From Euperipatoides rowelli (lineage: Eukaryota; Onychophora; Udeonychophora; Euonychophora; Peripatopsidae): a DNA stretch of 10,542 nt. A program made the translations under genes and the position numbers. This document shows positions 7,515 through 10,542 of the stretch, one piece after another; position 1 is the stretch's first letter, and the number at the start of each line of letters is the position of its first letter. Location: NCBI GenBank assembly GCA_003024985.2, contig PXIH01S0028470.1, one strand, 5' to 3'. The notes under the pieces are model-generated. The model had not been told where the DNA came from. It searched no databases and saw only the letters and a program-made list of their open reading frames with translations.

Positions 7515-7526
7515 TCACTCACACAT
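7447..7526. repeat. Compound (TC)n(CA)n microsatellite
   Basis: A TC run (7447-7462) passes directly into a CA run interrupted by atgcacac, atgcgcgc and actcactc variants. It is a compound dinucleotide repeat. The alternating purine-pyrimidine part (CA with GCGC) could adopt Z-DNA. The Cys-Val-rich frame it creates on the minus strand is an artefact of the repeat. Confidence 0.97.
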
Positions 7527-7655
7527 AGAAAAGCCAGCTCAACAGTTAATCACAAATCATATTTACAAATTTTTATCATACTTTTTACAAATGTGTCGAG
7601 TTCTTAATGTTTCTCAAGGAAAGTGTACTTTTTAGATATTCCAACCAAGTTCCAC

Positions 7656-7790
7656 AGGGATGGGCGTTTTGCACCTAATTGCCTAATTAGGCGACAGTTG
7701 TAATTTTCTAGGCGACACTGTCGCCTAAGGCAATTTTGAACATAGACGCCAAACTAATTTTATATATGATTTAATCGCCTATAAAATTTA
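7656..7790 (+). mobile_element. hAT-like terminus with clustered aggcgac palindromes (fragment)
   Basis: Starts cagggatgggcgttttgcac, which has the CAGGG(A/G)TGGGC form of hAT terminal inverted repeats. Within 120 bases it contains the perfect 12-base palindrome gcctaattaggc (7681-7692). It also holds the 9+1+9 palindrome taggcgacactgtcgccta (7709-7727) and a further tcgccta (7775-7781). Subterminal repeats of this kind are typical binding arrays for hAT transposases. The preceding octamer aagttcca (7648-7655) was not found again, so the right end is missing or diverged and the limit at 7790 is arbitrary. Confidence 0.5.
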
Positions 7791-8628
7791 TATATTTATT
7801 TTTTAAATATTTGACATAATATTTTGAGTAATTTCACAAAACTAAGTTTGTTAATTTTAAATTGGCATTTCATTTACTAATTTACTAAAATAGAATAATC
7901 AATCATTTAATTAAAAAAAAAACTATTTGACATTTTATTGTCTTTAAACAGTTTATAATCCTTAATTTCCTCATTTAAACCTGTAGCCTAAAAAGCTTCT
8001 CTTTCTTAAAATCCCTAAACATCTATCAATGCCACACACTAAGTTTTAATTATTGTCCTTTTCTGCTATTGTCAGTTAATTCAAATAAGCAACAATATTA
8101 AATTTTCCTTATTATGGTTGAACCTACAGAGAGTTTAGAAATAGCATTTAACAATAATTATTTTGTACCATTTAAAACCTTTTCAAATTCTTTTGCCTAT
8201 CTGATTAAATTTTTCACCTGTAAAATTATCTGAATTTCATCAATACAGTAAGTTATGTCAGAAGCTTAATATTACCAACTGATAAAAACAGAGATAAATA
8301 TTTTAGCAGTGAGATAAGGCATGTTTGAAATTTTTATTATCAAAATTACCTATCCTTAACTAAGTAGTGCTTCTCCAGGACAGTTGTTATAATAAAAAAA
8401 TTATAATAAATTTCATTCTTTTGTGCAAATCTTCCTTTTGTCTATTTTGTATTTTCCTTTGCCATCAACCAAATATCGTTATAATGCTAATAGCTTTTTT
8501 TTTCTCTCTCCCTTTTTTTTAAATGAATATTTTATTACAATTAAATCAATTCTTTTTACAAAATGTAAGCTCAAACATGTTTATGTGAAACAATTTTCAA
8601 AGGAATAAAAATACATAGAAATACTGTA
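7791..8628. other. A+T-rich non-coding stretch with nothing recognisable
   Basis: No gene, RNA or repeat family was recognised. It could include interior remains of the hAT-like element starting at 7656. Confidence 0.45.
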
Positions 8629-8636
8629 TATACATT
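8629..8636. repeat. Left 8-bp target-site duplication of the hAT MITE
   Basis: tatacatt, identical to 8925-8932 and directly before the terminal cagggtcgg. Confidence 0.9.
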
Positions 8637-8924
8637 CAGGGTCGGCTCAAGTCTTTGTAGGGCCCTAGGCAAAGCTTAAGATTTGGGCTCCCTTGTACTA
8701 TACCAATCCCTTATACAGTATGCTTGATAAGCTATTTTTTTTGTCGGTTGGAACACTTTGTTAGGTGTTACAAGGCTTTATTTTTTGTTTTGATAATCTT
8801 TTTTTTTTTTTTTTTTTTTGGGGGGGGGGGAAGGTCTGTGGGGAACAAAACCCTTAAAAATGGGCCCCTATGTTTTAATATAGGCCATATTTGCCTACTA
8901 TGCCTAGGCAGTAAAACGGCCCTG
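8637..8924. mobile_element. hAT MITE, complete, 288 bp
   Basis: Both ends are fixed by a perfect 8-bp target-site duplication, tatacatt, the length made by hAT transposases. The left end reads cagggtcggctcaag and the right end, on the other strand, cagggccgttttactgc. The inverted repeat is short and imperfect (CAGGG-Y-CG). The subterminal phrases are gtagggccctaggcaaag on the left and tgcctaggcatagtaggcaa on the right (opposite strand). They match a widespread hAT layout in which a CAGGGCCGG start is followed by a GGCCCTAGGC-type phrase. The element is far too short for a transposase, so it is non-autonomous. Its middle holds a T21-G11 homopolymer (8799-8830). A short open frame crossing the right end is incidental. 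Confidence 0.88.
8799..8830. repeat. T21-G11 homopolymer junction
   Basis: Twenty-one T residues run directly into eleven G residues inside the MITE. The length is likely polymorphic or miscalled. Confidence 0.9.
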
Positions 8925-8932
8925 TATACATT
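8925..8932. repeat. Right 8-bp target-site duplication of the hAT MITE
   Basis: tatacatt, directly after the terminal ccctg and identical to 8629-8636. Confidence 0.9.
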
Positions 8933-8986
8933 AATTTATAAAGTAATTTATTTATTTTTCTGCAATTAAACGCAATAGCATTGAGA

Positions 8987-9018
8987 AGAAAAACAACAAC
9001 AACAAAAAAAAAAAAAAA
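8987..9018. repeat. (AAC)n and poly-A simple repeat
   Basis: Several aac units are followed by a run of fifteen A residues. Simple sequence only. It could be the eroded tail of a retroposon, but no body was recognised. Confidence 0.8.
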
Positions 9019-9339
9019 TCAAACTTTCCATATTTATAAAAGTTTTTATAAGTTTTTTTAGTTATTGTTGTTACAATTGATTGCACCTTAACTCCAATAA
9101 CATTTGGTTTATTGTAGCATTATAAGCAGTATATACTGCAGTTTGTAATGTATGGTATTACAAATAGGTTACTCTTCAGCTACGTTTTTTTTTTAACATT
9201 GTCAATAATTATTGTTAAAAAGGGCATGCAAAAAAATTTCGAAACTGAAGCTTAAATTCTAAATATCGTTATATAACTGCATGATAAAATGCAAAATGCA
9301 TTATTAACTTAACAATTTCTTAATTTTTTTTTTACTAAT
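9019..9339. other. A+T-rich non-coding stretch with a small hairpin
   Basis: No gene was recognised. A weak hairpin forms between the T-run plus aaca near 9187-9196 and the tgttaaaaa near 9212-9220. Confidence 0.45.
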
Positions 9340-9430
9340 TGAATTCGAACTAGGATTGAACAAGTTCACTTCAGTATGATATTTGATAGATTAGTTGTTC
9401 TCATGGTCAACCTGAGTCCTGACAGACCCT
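9340..9430 (-). mobile_element. Weak tRNA-like SINE candidate
   Basis: On the minus strand this reads CAGGTTGACCATGAGAAC. About 64 bases later comes AGTTCGAATTC, nine of eleven with the pol III B box, and then an A-run. The first motif also occurs on the minus strand of the GC-enriched block near 5231-5250 (one difference), so both may be copies of one old family. The A box is poor and there is no target-site duplication. Confidence 0.3.
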
Positions 9431-9719
9431 TTTTTTTAATTATTTACTTACTGCAAATCTAAAGTTATTTAAATAATTATATAACTTACTGTCAGTTGAT
9501 TAAGTTCTGTATAATAATTAGGATAACATGAGATTTTCTGCCACACTTGCAATAAAATAAGTAGGCTACACTTACACTTGAATCAAGAACAAGTTATTGT
9601 TGAGGGTAGGGTATCTGTTTAATTCTTTCATTTATTCTATATCATATTTTTTAAAAAATATATAAACATTCCTATCAGTTATTGAACCAAAAAAAATGTG
9701 CACCAATTTTTTTTAGTTA
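9431..9719. other. A+T-rich non-coding stretch with nothing recognisable
   Basis: No frame, repeat family or RNA gene was recognised. Confidence 0.45.
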
Positions 9720-9878
9720 CAAATGGGTCCAGAATTTTCACGATATAAATATGGGATCCCAACCTAAATGACCTATATTTTGATTTCTGATTGAATTTTT
9801 AATGACCTTTTTTTTATTAGGCTCTAATGAATAGTAGGTGGCCTAATGTAGGTGACAGCAGCTTATTGCCCACCCCTG
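9720..9878 (-). mobile_element. hAT-like terminus (fragment), end at 9878
   Basis: Read on the minus strand from 9878 it begins CAGGGGTGGGCAATAAGCTG, a good match to hAT termini of the CAGGGGTGGGCAA type. The next octamer outward (9879-9886, catgatgt) is not repeated in the window, so the other end was not found. The inner limit at 9720 is arbitrary. The terminus differs from the one at 7656 at only one of the first eleven bases, but the flanking octamers disagree. Confidence 0.5.
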
Positions 9879-9886
9879 CATGATGT

Positions 9887-10237
9887 TAAACTTCTAAATT
9901 TCTTGGATAACAATTCAAAGCAAGCTCAGGATAATCAGAAAAATTATCCATAAATTTTAAGTTCGGAAAAAACTTTCAAGATTTTGTGTTCCTAGGCTAT
10001 CAAACTATGACCTCCAGTGTATGTTCTCAGCTTTTCTTGACCTTGATAGAATGCTAATGGTTAAGCCACCAGGAAAATTTTCTTTACTTTTATATACATA
10101 ATTAAATATATACAATAATATTCTAACAGAAAAAACATAGAACAGAAAATTTTATTTACAGAAAAAATTCTAGTTTGTACACATTAGTACTCGATCACAT
10201 TCATTGTTTAATATTTCTATAATCTGTTTTTCTTTTC
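9887..10237. other. A+T-rich non-coding stretch with nothing recognisable
   Basis: No gene or repeat family was recognised between the hAT-like terminus and the nested hairpin. Confidence 0.45.
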
Positions 10238-10386
10238 ATCTTTACCTTTAGTTCTTTGGGGCAACCGAGTGGTTTCGCTGTTTCCATAACAACGAAACCA
10301 CTTGGTTGCCCCAAAGAACAATATTAGTAGTGTCACCAGCTGCTGAGAAACAATATCCCGTTACATCCTACACTAAAGGTAAAGAT
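10238..10386. repeat. Outer inverted repeat enclosing the hairpin (15-bp arms)
   Basis: atctttacctttagt (10238-10252) is the exact reverse complement of 10372-10386. Outside the arms both flanks continue as T- or A-rich tracts with partial complementarity. The left outer arm abuts the inner hairpin and overlaps it by two bases. The right outer arm is separated from the hairpin by 52 unpaired bases. The whole could be a 149-bp foldback element, but no target-site duplication is evident at its edges. Confidence 0.7.
10251..10319. repeat. Near-perfect hairpin, 27-bp stem and 15-base loop
   Basis: The left arm 10251-10277 (from gttctttggggcaacc to ggtttcg) and right arm 10293-10319 are reverse complements at 26 of 27 positions. 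The one exception (g10267 against t10303) would still pair as G-U if the plus strand were transcribed. The arms are about 56% G+C in a very A+T-rich neighbourhood. The loop and edge spell gtttccataacaac (10280-10293), which fits the RFX X-box form RYYNYY-N(1-3)-RRNRAC. The arms also contain ggcaac (10260-10265) and gttgcc (10305-10310), X-box half-site sequences. It may be a MITE-like foldback element, a small-RNA precursor or a protein-binding palindrome. The sequence alone does not decide. Confidence 0.9.
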
Positions 10387-10523
10387 AAAAACAAAAAAAA
10401 AAGATAAAATAGAAGGAAAGTGAACATGGTAACAGTCTGAGAATTATGTTGGGTATAAAAAAAGAGGGATGTTTTAGTTTGAACAATTTAATTCTTGACC
10501 CAAACTTTATTATGAAAGCTTAA
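10387..10523. other. A-rich non-coding spacer
   Basis: A-runs, then ordinary A+T-rich sequence. No frame was recognised. Confidence 0.5.
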
Positions 10524-10542
10524 TTTTTTTTTTTTTTTTTTT
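10524..10542. repeat. Poly-T run at the right edge
   Basis: At least nineteen T residues continue to the last base of the window. It could be the poly-A tail of a minus-strand retroposon lying further right, or a simple repeat. The window ends before this can be judged. Confidence 0.85.

Noticed and set aside
7310-7522. Cys-Val-rich minus-strand frame resembling a small cysteine-rich peptide
   Set aside because: The Cys-Val pattern is only the translation of the (CA)n repeat. There is no signal peptide or cysteine spacing of a real peptide family.
8423-8608. 61-codon plus-strand frame
   Set aside because: Phe- and Leu-rich, from T-rich sequence, with no recognisable motif, splice context or neighbours.
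8724-8969. 81-codon frame with a Phe-Gly run on the plus strand
   Set aside because: It crosses the right end of the hAT MITE, and its core is the T21-G11 homopolymer.
7656-9878. One 2.2-kb hAT element with ends at 7656 and 9878
   Set aside because: The ends are similar (ten of the first eleven bases), but the flanking octamers aagttcca and catgatgt do not match. No transposase frame lies between them, and a different complete MITE sits inside. Two separate fragments are simpler.
10251-10325. Helitron 3' end (terminal hairpin)
   Set aside because: The stem is too long and has no CTRR-type end after it. No Helitron 5' TC end was seen.

Overview
The window looks like non-coding DNA from a large, repeat-rich animal genome. 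It is strongly A+T-rich (roughly 70% by eye). It carries long poly-A and poly-T runs, (GA)n and (TC)n(CA)n microsatellites, tRNA-derived SINEs, several ends of hAT-type DNA transposons and a decayed non-LTR retrotransposon. It has no operon-like gene packing and no long open frame. The mix would suit an invertebrate such as a mollusc, but the species cannot be fixed from the sequence. No complete protein-coding gene was found. No rRNA, functional tRNA, CRISPR array or bacterial-type system is visible.

Left end (1-1500): an open frame runs off the left edge and stops at 397, with plus-strand polyadenylation signals at 674-685. A minus-strand polyadenylation signal lies at 815-820. A good minus-strand splice acceptor precedes a short open tail with a stop at 1431-1433. 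Together these could be the 3' ends of two convergent host genes. This is inference, and neither protein was recognised.

Middle (1500-6200): a hAT fragment (1816-1930), a broken LINE reverse-transcriptase C-terminus (2802-3296) and a second hAT terminus (3835-3905). Then comes a 126-bp tRNA-derived SINE (4910-5035) bracketed by perfect 15-bp target-site duplications. A GC-enriched unclassified repeat follows (5058-5260). After it lies a second probable tRNA-derived SINE on the minus strand, with its head at 5728-5812.

Right part (6200-10542): a degenerate tandem repeat with units of about 57-110 bp (6218-6820), a third tRNA-like SINE head on the minus strand (7114-7196) and a compound microsatellite (7447-7526). 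Next are a hAT-like terminus packed with aggcgac palindromes (7656-7790) and a 288-bp hAT MITE with a perfect 8-bp target-site duplication (8637-8924). Another hAT-like terminus ends at 9878. Near the right edge is a near-perfect 27-bp-stem hairpin (10251-10319) nested in a second 15-bp inverted repeat (10238-10386). This hairpin is the least explained structure in the window.

Nothing here forms a pathway. The landscape is layered insertions of transposable elements, possibly inside the long intron of a minus-strand gene whose last exon would be at 1431-1475.
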